DNA from: Ulvibacter antarcticus
Lineage (GTDB): Bacteria; Bacteroidota; Bacteroidia; Flavobacteriales; Flavobacteriaceae
Direction: 5' to 3'
Assembly: GCF_003688405.1 (NCBI RefSeq)
Contig: NZ_REFC01000014.1
Coordinates: forward strand, 248,001-312,000
Length of the DNA stretch: 64,000 bases
Under the pieces are notes generated by a model. That model was given only the letters and a program-made list of their open reading frames with translations, did not search any database and had not been told where the DNA came from. The first letter of the stretch is position 1, and each line of letters opens with the position of its first letter. The position numbers were made by a program, and so were the translations under genes. Shown piece after piece: positions 8,685-17,279 of this stretch.

Positions 8685-8804
8685 TTAATCTATTGCGTCT
8701 TCAACGTCATCGGCGATCTTTTCAACAGTCGACTTCTCTCTGCAACTTGTAAGGCTAGTCCCTAAAATACCAAAGGCGAATAAAATAAAAAATACTTTTC
8801 TCAT
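8685..8804 (-). CDS. Tiny lipoprotein, 39 residues
   Basis: An ATG at 8804 opens a reading frame with a signal peptide (MRKVFFILFAFGILG) and the lipobox SLTSC. After Cys21 a short acidic tail (STVEKIADDVEDAID) follows. It resembles small entericidin-like or stress-related lipoproteins but is too short to assign. It is followed by a good terminator, and another tiny gene lies 30 bases upstream on the same strand, so the two may be co-transcribed. Confidence 0.6.
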   Translation of the reverse strand: MRKVFFILFAFGILGTSLTSCREKSTVEKIADDVEDAID

Positions 8805-8834
8805 AATGTTTGTTTTAAGTGTTAGTTAGATGGT

Positions 8835-8990
8835 TTATAATTTTCTTCCCGTTATAACTTTATACAGTATAGCGATAATTGCTAAAACTAATAAAATGTG
8901 AATTAAACTACCGACAGCTGGAAAAGCAAAATATCCTACTAGCCAACCGATAACTAAAATAACGATAATTAACCAAAGTAAATCTTTCAT
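8835..8990 (-). CDS. Small membrane protein, lmo0937-like
   Basis: This 51-residue protein starts MKDLLWLIIVILVIGWLVG and ends ILYKVITGRKL, with two hydrophobic helices separated by YFAFPAVGSL. It matches the lmo0937 family of two-helix membrane peptides, which in Bacteroidetes often sit near stress genes. Its role is unknown. An AT-rich gap of 164 bases separates it from the divergent methyltransferase gene. Confidence 0.72.
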   Translation of the reverse strand: MKDLLWLIIVILVIGWLVGYFAFPAVGSLIHILLVLAIIAILYKVITGRKL

Positions 8991-9127
8991 AGTGTTTGTG
9001 TTTGTTGGTTTACATTACGAAAATATTAATTGTTTCGTTAAATGATTATTGATTTAACATGCTTTAACGCTAGTATTAATTATTTTGTGTGTTTATGTTA
9101 ATTTATGTTTAATTCATGTTAAACTAT

Positions 9128-9135
9128 TATTTTTG
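9128..9135 (+). promoter_or_regulatory. Putative -7 promoter box for the methyltransferase gene
   Basis: TATTTTTG fits TAnnTTTG and ends 19 bases before the ATG at 9155. The leader is very short and contains AAGG directly before the start. Confidence 0.45.
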
Positions 9136-9154
9136 AAACCAAATTATTTTAAGG

Positions 9155-9952
9155 ATGGATTTAAAAAAAGCATTTAATACCAATCGCGAAACCTGGAATA
9201 AAAAAGTTGCGGTGCATGCTGCAGGCGAGTTTTATAATATGCAGGCATTTAAGGAAGGTAAAACCACTTTGAATGTTTTCGAATTAGAGGCTTTGGTAGA
9301 GGTGAAAGGGAAATCTTTACTCCATTTACAATGTCATTTTGGACAAGATACCTTGAGTTGGAGTAGGATGGGGGCTAAGTGTACTGGCGTCGATATATCT
9401 GATGAAGCGATAAAACTGGCGCAGAATCTAAACAAGGAACTAGAATTAGATGCAAACTTTGTGTGCTGTAATGTTCTGGATACTTCTTCTTTTGTTTCTG
9501 AAAAATTCGATATAGTATTTACATCTTACGGTACTATTGGTTGGTTACCGGACTTACGACCATGGGCAAAAATGATTTCTGAACGTCTGAAGCCTGGCGG
9601 TGTTTTTTATATGGTAGAATTTCATCCCATCGCCTGGATGTTCGATTATACCGTTTCTCCACCTGAGATGAAATATGGGTATCAGCAAAAGGAAGCGATT
9701 TATGAAGAATATGAAGGTACGTATGGAGATACCGGGTCTAAAATGATAAGCAAGGAGTATGGATGGAATCATGGTTTGGGAGAAGTAATATCGTCCTTGA
9801 CCGAAGCAGGACTTCAGATTGAGTATTTAAGAGAACACGATGCTTCTCCGTATGATATTTTCCCCGGGTTGGTAAAAAATAAGGCTGGGCTCTACGAACT
9901 AACTAACGGACTGTATCCACTGGTTTTCGAGGTATTGGCTACAAAGCGTTAA
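9155..9952 (+). CDS. Class I SAM-dependent methyltransferase
   Basis: This 265-residue protein has a Rossmann-type methyltransferase core. Motif I is LLHLQCHFGQDT, an acidic residue follows in TGVDISDEAIKLA, and LKPGGVFYMVEFHP lies near residue 150. The C-terminal part (EYLREHDASPYDIFPGL) is typical of a flavobacterial branch of unknown substrate. The ATG at 9155 is preceded by AAGG. Its end overlaps the convergent LRR-like gene by 4 bases. Confidence 0.88.
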   Translation: MDLKKAFNTNRETWNKKVAVHAAGEFYNMQAFKEGKTTLNVFELEALVEVKGKSLLHLQCHFGQDTLSWSRMGAKCTGVDISDEAIKLAQNLNKELELDANFVCCNVLDTSSFVSEKFDIVFTSYGTIGWLPDLRPWAKMISERLKPGGVFYMVEFHPIAWMFDYTVSPPEMKYGYQQKEAIYEEYEGTYGDTGSKMISKEYGWNHGLGEVISSLTEAGLQIEYLREHDASPYDIFPGLVKNKAGLYELTNGLYPLVFEVLATKR

Positions 9953-11112
9953 AGTGAGCACTCTGTTGGGGATTCTATCTGTGTCTCAATAGGGTTATAG
10001 GCATTATTACTAACTTTATAATGGTGTTCAAGAATATTACCATCATAGTCATAGTCTATGTGGATATATGTGTTATTCATCCACGTTGTAAGGCCACAAT
10101 AATTAGTTAAATTTTGATTTAAATGTGAAGTGAAATAAACATTAGGGTGTGGAGCTGAAAAAAGTAAGGGAGCTCCTTCAAAACTCTCAAAAACTGGGTT
10201 GTTAATTATTCTAAAACTCCAAACTTTTTTAAGTTCATTTAAACCTGATAAATTATTTAGGTTCGGCATTTCCACAAGCATCAATCCTCCCGTTGTATCT
10301 AAATTTGAGAATGCATTTAAATTTGTTAATGGAAGATTTTCCAGGTACAAATAACGGCTTTCTTGTGTGCTCATAACTGGGATAGAATAAATAGGGCAAT
10401 TTGAAATTATAACGTCTCTTACTTCCTGATGAAATTGAATGTCGTCTATTTGCGTTAATAATGGATTATTTTCAATTTTTATATCATATCCAGCGAGAAA
10501 AAATAGGCTGAGTCCATTTATGTCTACCAATTGATTATTATTACTAACCTCAATTGAAGATCTATAATCAGGGACAAAAGTCATATTTGAAATCACATCA
10601 AGATTAGAGACCTTAGTATTTATTAAATTAAAACGAATTTTTACGAAATCTAAATTTGCGAGTCCATCTATGTTTGTAATATCTTGGCCTTCTAATTCTA
10701 GTCCTGCAACTGATGTGTATTGAAAATTATCAACTTCTAATTGTGTTGTAAGTCTAAGAACTCCTGGGTAATCTCTCAATGGTTCAGTTGTAAAACTGTA
10801 ATTACCAAAAGTTTCATCTCCATTTTGATTTACCGCAAATACTGTCCCGTTATAACCTCGATTTTCATTAAGATCAGTAAATGTATAAGTGTTAGTCTGT
10901 AGACCGTCAGTTAAAATGTCATTGTTAAGTACAACGCGATAAAGGTAATTTCCCTCTGTTGGAGTGTTCCAGCTAATTGTAGCTGAGTCTAATGTGGTTT
11001 CATCAATAGTCACGATGAGAACAAAATTATTATTCTCATGACTTGATGCATCATCATCCGAGCCACAGCCCAGAATAATTAATAAACTTAATATTGCGAT
11101 TAGTTTTTTCAA
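9949..11112 (-). CDS. Surface lipoprotein with fibronectin-like and leucine-rich regions
   Basis: The 387-residue protein has a lipobox at ILGCG (Cys16) followed by SDDDASS. This acidic stretch after the Cys resembles the lipoprotein export signal that sends Bacteroidetes lipoproteins to the cell surface. Residues of about 30-110 look like a fibronectin type III domain (SATISWNTP, YLYRVVLNN). The remainder has irregular leucine-rich repeats of the receptor-L type, such as ITNIDGLANLDF, NLNNLSGLNELKKVW and IINNPVFESFEG. Binding or adhesion is likely, but no ligand can be named. Confidence 0.8.
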   Translation of the reverse strand: MKKLIAILSLLIILGCGSDDDASSHENNNFVLIVTIDETTLDSATISWNTPTEGNYLYRVVLNNDILTDGLQTNTYTFTDLNENRGYNGTVFAVNQNGDETFGNYSFTTEPLRDYPGVLRLTTQLEVDNFQYTSVAGLELEGQDITNIDGLANLDFVKIRFNLINTKVSNLDVISNMTFVPDYRSSIEVSNNNQLVDINGLSLFFLAGYDIKIENNPLLTQIDDIQFHQEVRDVIISNCPIYSIPVMSTQESRYLYLENLPLTNLNAFSNLDTTGGLMLVEMPNLNNLSGLNELKKVWSFRIINNPVFESFEGAPLLFSAPHPNVYFTSHLNQNLTNYCGLTTWMNNTYIHIDYDYDGNILEHHYKVSNNAYNPIETQIESPTECSL

Positions 11113-11196
11113 AGCATTTTAATAAAAGACGCTTAAAAGATATTAAGTTGCGTCTTGATTAGCTTTAAAAATACGAAAAATGCATTAAGTCACTAA

Positions 11197-11877
11197 TTAA
11201 TGTGCTCCTTCTTTTAATAAGTCAGGGAATTTTTTCTGAAATCGTTTTAACCTTGGGACAGAAACATTTTGGATATAAGGGTTGTTCGGATTAAGTCGCT
11301 CATAATTTTGATGATAATTTTCACCATCCCAAAACTTCTCGAAAGGAAGTACTTGAGCTGCGACCTTTCCTTCACCTACTTCTTTTTCCAGTGTTTTAAT
11401 CTTGGAGTCGATAATATTCTTTTGTTCCTCATTTTGATAGAATATTATGGAACGATATTGAGAACCATTGTCGGGTCCTTGTCCGTTGACCTGTGTTACA
11501 TTCTGTGAACCAAAATAAACATCAACCAACTGACTAAAGCTAACAACTTCTGGATCGTAGAGTATCTCCACTGCTTCAGCATGTCCGGTACGGCCAGTAT
11601 TACTGGCTTCGTACGTTGGATTCTTCGTATGGCCCCCGCTATATCCCGAAATCGATTCATTAACACCTTTCACACTTTCATATACAGCTTCAACACACCA
11701 AAAACATCCACTCGCAAAATAGGCGCGTGCTAAGCCGTTTTTCATTTCAACTTCAACTGGATCCTGCTGTTGCTGAGCCATAGACTCAGCTTCTTTGTTT
11801 TTTTCATTCGAAGATTGACAAGATGCTTGCATGGCAATAAAGAGCATGGAAATTCCGAAGAACATGTATTTTTTCAT
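11197..11877 (-). CDS. msrA: Peptide-methionine (S)-S-oxide reductase, lipoprotein form
   Basis: MsrA reduces methionine S-sulfoxide in proteins. The catalytic GCFWC lies at residues 57-61 with the nucleophile at Cys58, followed by the family segments SGYSGGHTKNPTYE and GRTGHAEAVEI and the C-terminal FWDGENYHQNY. The N-terminus carries a signal with a lipobox (MQASC), so the 226-residue enzyme is probably exported and lipid-anchored, acting on envelope proteins. No MsrB is fused or adjacent. Confidence 0.95.
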   Translation of the reverse strand: MKKYMFFGISMLFIAMQASCQSSNEKNKEAESMAQQQQDPVEVEMKNGLARAYFASGCFWCVEAVYESVKGVNESISGYSGGHTKNPTYEASNTGRTGHAEAVEILYDPEVVSFSQLVDVYFGSQNVTQVNGQGPDNGSQYRSIIFYQNEEQKNIIDSKIKTLEKEVGEGKVAAQVLPFEKFWDGENYHQNYERLNPNNPYIQNVSVPRLKRFQKKFPDLLKEGAH

Positions 11878-11932
11878 AAGAAATCAATTTTAAGCTAAGT
11901 CGGTTGTGAGACTACTTCCTTTCATGGGGCAT

Positions 11933-11963
11933 AAAAAAAGCCTCCACTTTTAGGTGAAGGCTT
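11933..11963 (-). terminator. Intrinsic terminator of the NIF3/coiled-coil operon
   Basis: On the minus strand AAGCCUUCAC pairs with GUGGAGGCUU (one G-U pair) and is followed by seven U. It lies 24 bases beyond the stop at 11987. Confidence 0.8.
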
Positions 11964-11986
11964 AATTACTATTTATATAGGTTTTA

Positions 11987-12769
11987 CTATTTCATTTTAG
12001 CAAAGATCCCATCCATTTTTTCGCGCTCTTCTTGCGCCAACTCTGGATCTACCAGAATACGACCACTGTGCTCGTCGGTAATGATCTTTTTGCGAGATGC
12101 AATCTCCATCTGTACCTGAGGTGGAATGGTGAAGAACGAACCTCCGGATGCTCCACGTTCAACGGGAACAACTGCTAGTCCATTTTTTACGTTGGTTCTA
12201 ATTCTCTTGTATGCGTTAATAAGACGATCTTCGATTTTCTTTTCAAAACTCTCCGACTCCTTAATAAGAGATTTCTCTTCCTTCTCAGTTTCGGCAAGAA
12301 TCTCGTTCAATTCACCTTGTTTGTGCTTCAAGTGATCTTCACGAGCCTTTACACGAACGCCTGTTTCTTCGATCACCTGATTTTTCTGCTCAATTTGAGC
12401 CTTAAATTCTTTGATGTGCTTATCGGCCAATTGAATTTCTAATTCCTGAAATTCGATTTCCTTGCTCAAAGAGTTGTATTCACGGTTGTTACGCACATTA
12501 TCTTGCTGCGTAGTGTATTTTTTGATTAAGGTTTTTGCTTCCTCAATAAGATTTTTCTTTCCTTTGATGTCATCCTCGATCACTTCAAGATCAGTCTTGA
12601 GTTTTGTAAGACGGGTGTTCATTCCGGTTACTTCATCTTCAAGATCTTCTACTTCTAACGGAAGTTCCCCGCGAACATTTCGAATTTCATCAATTCGAGA
12701 GTCGATCAATTGAAGGTCGAACAATGCTCTTAATTTCTCTTCTACTGTAATTTCAGTCTTTGATGCCAT
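11987..12769 (-). CDS. Coiled-coil protein of the C4-type zinc-ribbon family, zinc ligands lost
   Basis: The 260-residue protein is mostly a long coiled coil (residues 30-195) and ends in the PF02591-type domain normally carrying two CxxC pairs. Here the frame is conserved (GASGGSFFTIPPQ, EHSGRILVDPEL) but the expected cysteines are S208, S211, D232 and S235. The protein contains no Cys at all, so it cannot bind zinc in the usual way. It follows the NIF3-like gene by 3 bases, a pairing common in Bacteroidetes. Its function is unknown, with a nucleic-acid-related role often suggested for the family. Confidence 0.85.
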   Translation of the reverse strand: MASKTEITVEEKLRALFDLQLIDSRIDEIRNVRGELPLEVEDLEDEVTGMNTRLTKLKTDLEVIEDDIKGKKNLIEEAKTLIKKYTTQQDNVRNNREYNSLSKEIEFQELEIQLADKHIKEFKAQIEQKNQVIEETGVRVKAREDHLKHKQGELNEILAETEKEEKSLIKESESFEKKIEDRLINAYKRIRTNVKNGLAVVPVERGASGGSFFTIPPQVQMEIASRKKIITDEHSGRILVDPELAQEEREKMDGIFAKMK

Positions 12770-12772
12770 ATT

Positions 12773-13867
12773 TTAAGAATAGCTAATAGGATTGGTGTTT
12801 GTTTGCGCTAAAACGACTGCAAAATTAGTGATTTTTTTATTAAGGAAAGAATGTAAAAGCTCTTTTGTGAACTGTTCACTCTCATAATGACCAATATCCG
12901 CTAATAAAATGCTGTTTTCTGATTTAAAAAAGTCGTGATACTTCAAATCTGCAGTGACAAATGCATCGGCTCCGGCTCTTTTTGCAGCTTCAATGGCAAA
13001 ACTTCCACTTCCGCCTAAAACGGCAACCTTTTTAATATTTTGTGCTGTAAGCTTCGAATGACGTACACATTTTGTGTTCATGGCATCTTTCAGAAAGGCT
13101 ACAAACCGAGAGGCTTCCATTTCCGAAGAAAATTCACCGATCATTCCCATACCAATATGCTGATTTTCATTCTCAAGGGTAGTAATTTCATAAGCAACTT
13201 TCTCATAGGGATGTGCGTTGATTAAAGCTGATACTACCTTAGATTCTAAATGTCTTTGAAAGGTAACACTAAGTGATATTTCGTCTTCAAAATGTGTTTT
13301 TCCTTTGGTGCCAATCACAGGTGAAGAATCCTCATTACCATTGTAACTTCCGGTGCCGGATGTTGTAAAACTACAGTTTGTATAATTTCCAATCTCTCCC
13401 GCTCCAGCAGAAAACAGTGCTTCTCTCACCATATCTATATCCTTTGAAGGAACATAGGTTTGTAATTTTTTAATGGTGGCTTTCTGCGGAAGTAGAATCC
13501 GTCGGTTTTGAAGTTTCAATTTCTCGCAGATCATCGCGTTGACCCCGTTCCAGGCATTGTCTAAGGCCGTATGGATCGCGAAAATAGCTATATCGTGCTT
13601 TATTGCTTTCTGAACAACACGTTCGACATACGATTTTCCTGTTATCTTTTTCAGTCCTGAAAAAACAATGGGATGAAAACTCACAATGAGATTGCATTTT
13701 TCTGAAATTGCTTCGTCCACTACACTTTCTAAGGTGTCTAAAGTGACAAGGATGCCTGTAATTTCATTGTTTTTATCGCCTATTAATAATCCAGTATTGT
13801 CGAAATCCTCGGCATATGCTTGAGGTGCTAGTTCCTCGAGTAATTGTATTACATCTTTGACCTTCAT
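12773..13867 (-). CDS. NIF3-like dinuclear metal-binding protein (GTP cyclohydrolase I type 2 homolog)
   Basis: This 364-residue protein has the two NIF3 halves with metal ligands visible in IVSFHPIVFSGLKK and AIHTALDN at the N-terminus and DIGHYESE near the C-terminus. A middle insertion (residues about 125-235, with LINAHPYEKVAYEI) is the YqfO-type domain that builds the hexameric ring. The family binds two metal ions. Its biochemical role is unsettled, and the cyclohydrolase label often attached to it is weakly supported. It heads a two-gene operon. Confidence 0.9.
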   Translation of the reverse strand: MKVKDVIQLLEELAPQAYAEDFDNTGLLIGDKNNEITGILVTLDTLESVVDEAISEKCNLIVSFHPIVFSGLKKITGKSYVERVVQKAIKHDIAIFAIHTALDNAWNGVNAMICEKLKLQNRRILLPQKATIKKLQTYVPSKDIDMVREALFSAGAGEIGNYTNCSFTTSGTGSYNGNEDSSPVIGTKGKTHFEDEISLSVTFQRHLESKVVSALINAHPYEKVAYEITTLENENQHIGMGMIGEFSSEMEASRFVAFLKDAMNTKCVRHSKLTAQNIKKVAVLGGSGSFAIEAAKRAGADAFVTADLKYHDFFKSENSILLADIGHYESEQFTKELLHSFLNKKITNFAVVLAQTNTNPISYS

Positions 13868-13987
13868 TATTCTAATTTGGAGTAAAGATACTAGATTCTG
13901 TTTTTTGTTTCTGAATAGCTTTGTGAATCTTGGAATTTATTTTTAATTAAAAGATATCACCTGCCTGTGAATTTGTATTTTCGCCAA

Positions 13988-15001
13988 ATGAAATTGCTAC
14001 GGAAAATCCTGTTTCCTTTTTCGGTCTTGTATGGAGGCGTTACCGCTCTTCGGAATTTTTTCTACAACCATAATTTACTGAAAAGTAAAAGCTATGATAT
14101 TCCTGTAGTGAGTGTTGGAAATCTATCCACAGGAGGTACCGGAAAATCTCCAATGATCGAATTCTTAATTGGTTTTCTTCGGAAGGACTTTAAGGTCGCT
14201 GTGCTAAGTCGCGGTTATAAAAGGAAAACGAGTGGTTTTAGATTGGTTGAAGAAAATAGTACTGTAAGTGAAGTTGGAGATGAGCCGCTTCAATTTAAGC
14301 AAAAGTTTCCGAAGATAACAGTAGCGGTTTGTGAAGATCGTCGCACTGGGATAGAAAAGCTAAAAGAAAAAGCAGAAATCATTTTGTTGGATGATGCGTT
14401 TCAACACAGAAAAGTAAAGCCTTCGACCCAAATTCTACTTACGCCTTATGATGATCTTTACTATAATGATTCTATGCTTCCTACCGGAAATTTAAGAGAA
14501 TTTGCATCTGGTGCTAAAAGAGCCAACATTATTATTGTTACTAAATGCCCTGATGGAGTGGCGTATGCAGAAATGCAGAAAATTCAGCTTAAACTGAATC
14601 TTCAGGAGAAACAGAAGCTGTATTTTTCCCGAATAGGATACGATAAACTCATCTATGGTCCTACAGAAACACAGCGGCTTGATTATCTCTTAGACAAGTC
14701 TTTTACGCTGGTAACTGGAATTGCTAATCCGAAACCACTTGTTGATTTTTTAAGAAAAGAGCATTATGTATTCGATCACAAGACCTTTCCGGATCATCAT
14801 CATTTTACGGCTTCAGAAATAAATAAATTAAAGGAAAGTGAGATCATTCTCACTACAGAAAAAGATTATGTAAGATTACAGCCGGCTTTGGGAAAGTTTG
14901 CTATTTATTATCTACCTATAAAAACGATTATATTAAAAGAGCAGGAACACTTCTTAAAACAATCGGTATTAGATAGTATTGACGAAGCTCGATTTAGTTA
15001 G
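13988..15001 (+). CDS. lpxK: Tetraacyldisaccharide 4'-kinase
   Basis: LpxK phosphorylates the 4' position of the lipid A disaccharide at the inner membrane. The start at 13988 (MKLLRKILFPFSVLYGG) gives 337 residues with the usual membrane-associated N-terminal helix; a GTG seven codons upstream is a weaker alternative. The P-loop VGNLSTGGTGKSP and the DDAFQHRKV motif are present, as is the C-terminal FPDHHHFTASEI. It converges on the histidine kinase gene with an 8-base overlap. Confidence 0.95.
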   Translation: MKLLRKILFPFSVLYGGVTALRNFFYNHNLLKSKSYDIPVVSVGNLSTGGTGKSPMIEFLIGFLRKDFKVAVLSRGYKRKTSGFRLVEENSTVSEVGDEPLQFKQKFPKITVAVCEDRRTGIEKLKEKAEIILLDDAFQHRKVKPSTQILLTPYDDLYYNDSMLPTGNLREFASGAKRANIIIVTKCPDGVAYAEMQKIQLKLNLQEKQKLYFSRIGYDKLIYGPTETQRLDYLLDKSFTLVTGIANPKPLVDFLRKEHYVFDHKTFPDHHHFTASEINKLKESEIILTTEKDYVRLQPALGKFAIYYLPIKTIILKEQEHFLKQSVLDSIDEARFS

Positions 15002-17249
15002 CTTTTACAAATTTGTTTTTACTGTTTATGGAGCGGTATATTTTTTCGAAAAACTCTTCCGGCTTAAATGGTTTAGGAATGATTTCATTAAAACCGGCAC
15101 GGTAGAAATCGTCTAGATTTTCATCAATGGTAACGGCTGTTAAGGCCAAGATGGGTATGTCTTCATTAAATTCACGAATCTTCTGAGTTGCTTCTATTCC
15201 ACTAATTCCCGGCATATGAATATCCATTAGAACAACATCATAATCATTTTTCTTAACCATCTTAACGGCATCTGTTCCATTATCGGCGACCTCACATCTC
15301 ATTTTATTCTTTTCCAGAATCTTTTTCGTAATCATTTGGTTGATCTTATTATCTTCTACGACCAACACATTTTTATTTTCCAACGCCATATAATCCACAT
15401 CATAGATGATGTTGTTTGGGTTATTGTCTTCTGTCATCTCTTCGGAAATTTGAAAGTTAATATTAAACCAGAATTTTGATCCCTGACCTAATTGACTGTC
15501 CAATTGAATTTTACTGTTCATTAATTCTAACAGATTTTTTACAATTGAAAGACCTAGTCCGGTACCACCGAACTTTCGATTAATTTGCAATGAGCCTTGT
15601 GAAAAGGTTTCGAAAATGCTTTTTTGTTTTTTCTTGGATATACCAACCCCATTATCTTCGATCTCAAAATGGAGCATCACCTTATTGTTGCCATGATCCA
15701 ATTTCTGAACTCTCACAAACACATCTCCGTTTTGTGTGAATTTCACAGAATTACCTACTAAATTAATAAGAATTTGAGATAGTTTTAATGGATCACCGGC
15801 AAGTCGATCAGGGATACTTTCGTCGAATTCAAGATGAAGGTTATTTTTACGGTCGTCTGCAGATTTCTTCAACGCAACCAATACATCGTTGATACGTTTC
15901 TTTAAATTGAATGTAGTCTTTTCTACCTCTACCTTATTAGCTTCTAGTTTATTGAGATCAAGTATATTATTTATCAGAGATAGTAAATATTCGCCAGAGA
16001 ATTTTAAAGAATTTAGATGCTCTTTTTGGTAGTCCTTTGGATTCTCCTCCATCAGTAAATGTGTAAGACCTGTTACAGCATATAATGGAGTACGTAGTTC
16101 ATGAGTAATAGTAGAAAGGAATTGTGCCTTTGCCAATGATGCTTTTTCGGCCTTTTCTTTGGCTAGAAGGAGCTCATTGTTCTTATCCTGTAATAATTCG
16201 TTAGCCTTAGCTCTTAAATTGTTGTTTTTGTATAATGAGAGTGTAAGTAAAGATAGTATTACAATTAGTGCAATACTAAGACCATTAGTCATTTTACCGA
16301 AGTTAATAGATTTCTTTTTCTGATCAAGGTCATTCTTCTGAGTCTCAATTATTTCAGTAAGATTTCCTAAATTAGCTTCTTCCTCAATAGTTTTCGTAAT
16401 AATAGAAATATAAACTTGGTGAATGGAATCGTTTTTAGTGGAATATATATTTAATAGCTCAGCAGCAGACCTATACTTTCGTTCCTTTAAGGCAATCTCT
16501 GATGCAACCTTATAACTTTCTATTTTTAGCTTCGTATAATCATTGGCATCGATTAAGATATTCGCTGCTTCAAGTGCTTGTTTTGCAAGTCTTACATTGT
16601 TTGTCCTAGAGGTATTTTCAAGTTGTAATAATGCATTAGCCTTATTTAATTGTGAAAAAGCCTCCTGATATTTGTATCCGAAGTTTTGATAAAGGGGAAT
16701 GGCAGCATCGAAATAGTTCACGGCGTTTTTTGGGTTCCCTTCTTTAAGTTCAAGAATTCCCATACCCATTAATACATCCGATTGATTTTTTTCTTCGTTA
16801 AGCTCAGTAAAAATTTCGTCTGCATTCTGAAAATACATGCGTGCCTTTTGTAATTCATTGGTTCTGGTAAGCACAAAACCATATCTATTGTAAGCCTTTC
16901 CTAACTCATTTCTTTTGTTTGTTTTAAGTAGTAGCTCTATTAATTTGTTGCTTTCAGATGCCGCCTTCCGATAGTTTTCTAGATAGTAATTTAAACCTAC
17001 AGATGTAAGAAGAACGTTGGTTTTAGAATCGTCATCATTGAAAGTGGTTAAAAGTTTTTCCGCCAAGCTTAAGTTGAGAATCGCTTCGTCGTAATCCTGA
17101 ATCACAATGGCCGCTTCGGCATTTTGTCTGTACTTAGCAATTTGTGCAATTGTATCCTGAGCGTTTTGAACAGCAAACATTGTTGTATAGGCGAATAAAC
17201 ACACCAAAAAAGGCATGCAAATCTTGTAAGAAGCACGAAGTTTATTCAT
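14994..17249 (-). CDS. TPR-containing hybrid histidine kinase/response regulator
   Basis: This is a 751-residue sensor. A signal peptide is followed by a periplasmic TPR array (residues about 35-290), a transmembrane helix at about 318-336 (LSIALIVILSLLTLSLY), a short coiled coil, and a HisKA domain with phospho-acceptor His383 in THELRTP. The HATPase domain has N and G boxes (LVGNSVKFT, DNGVGISKK, GGTGLGLSIV), and a receiver domain follows with Asp676 in LMDIHMPG. No DNA-binding output domain is attached, so phosphotransfer to another protein is expected. The ligand is unknown. Confidence 0.93.
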   Translation of the reverse strand: MNKLRASYKICMPFLVCLFAYTTMFAVQNAQDTIAQIAKYRQNAEAAIVIQDYDEAILNLSLAEKLLTTFNDDDSKTNVLLTSVGLNYYLENYRKAASESNKLIELLLKTNKRNELGKAYNRYGFVLTRTNELQKARMYFQNADEIFTELNEEKNQSDVLMGMGILELKEGNPKNAVNYFDAAIPLYQNFGYKYQEAFSQLNKANALLQLENTSRTNNVRLAKQALEAANILIDANDYTKLKIESYKVASEIALKERKYRSAAELLNIYSTKNDSIHQVYISIITKTIEEEANLGNLTEIIETQKNDLDQKKKSINFGKMTNGLSIALIVILSLLTLSLYKNNNLRAKANELLQDKNNELLLAKEKAEKASLAKAQFLSTITHELRTPLYAVTGLTHLLMEENPKDYQKEHLNSLKFSGEYLLSLINNILDLNKLEANKVEVEKTTFNLKKRINDVLVALKKSADDRKNNLHLEFDESIPDRLAGDPLKLSQILINLVGNSVKFTQNGDVFVRVQKLDHGNNKVMLHFEIEDNGVGISKKKQKSIFETFSQGSLQINRKFGGTGLGLSIVKNLLELMNSKIQLDSQLGQGSKFWFNINFQISEEMTEDNNPNNIIYDVDYMALENKNVLVVEDNKINQMITKKILEKNKMRCEVADNGTDAVKMVKKNDYDVVLMDIHMPGISGIEATQKIREFNEDIPILALTAVTIDENLDDFYRAGFNEIIPKPFKPEEFFEKIYRSINSKNKFVKAN

Positions 17250-17279
17250 CTACCTTATGTAGTTAGGCGATAAATATAG

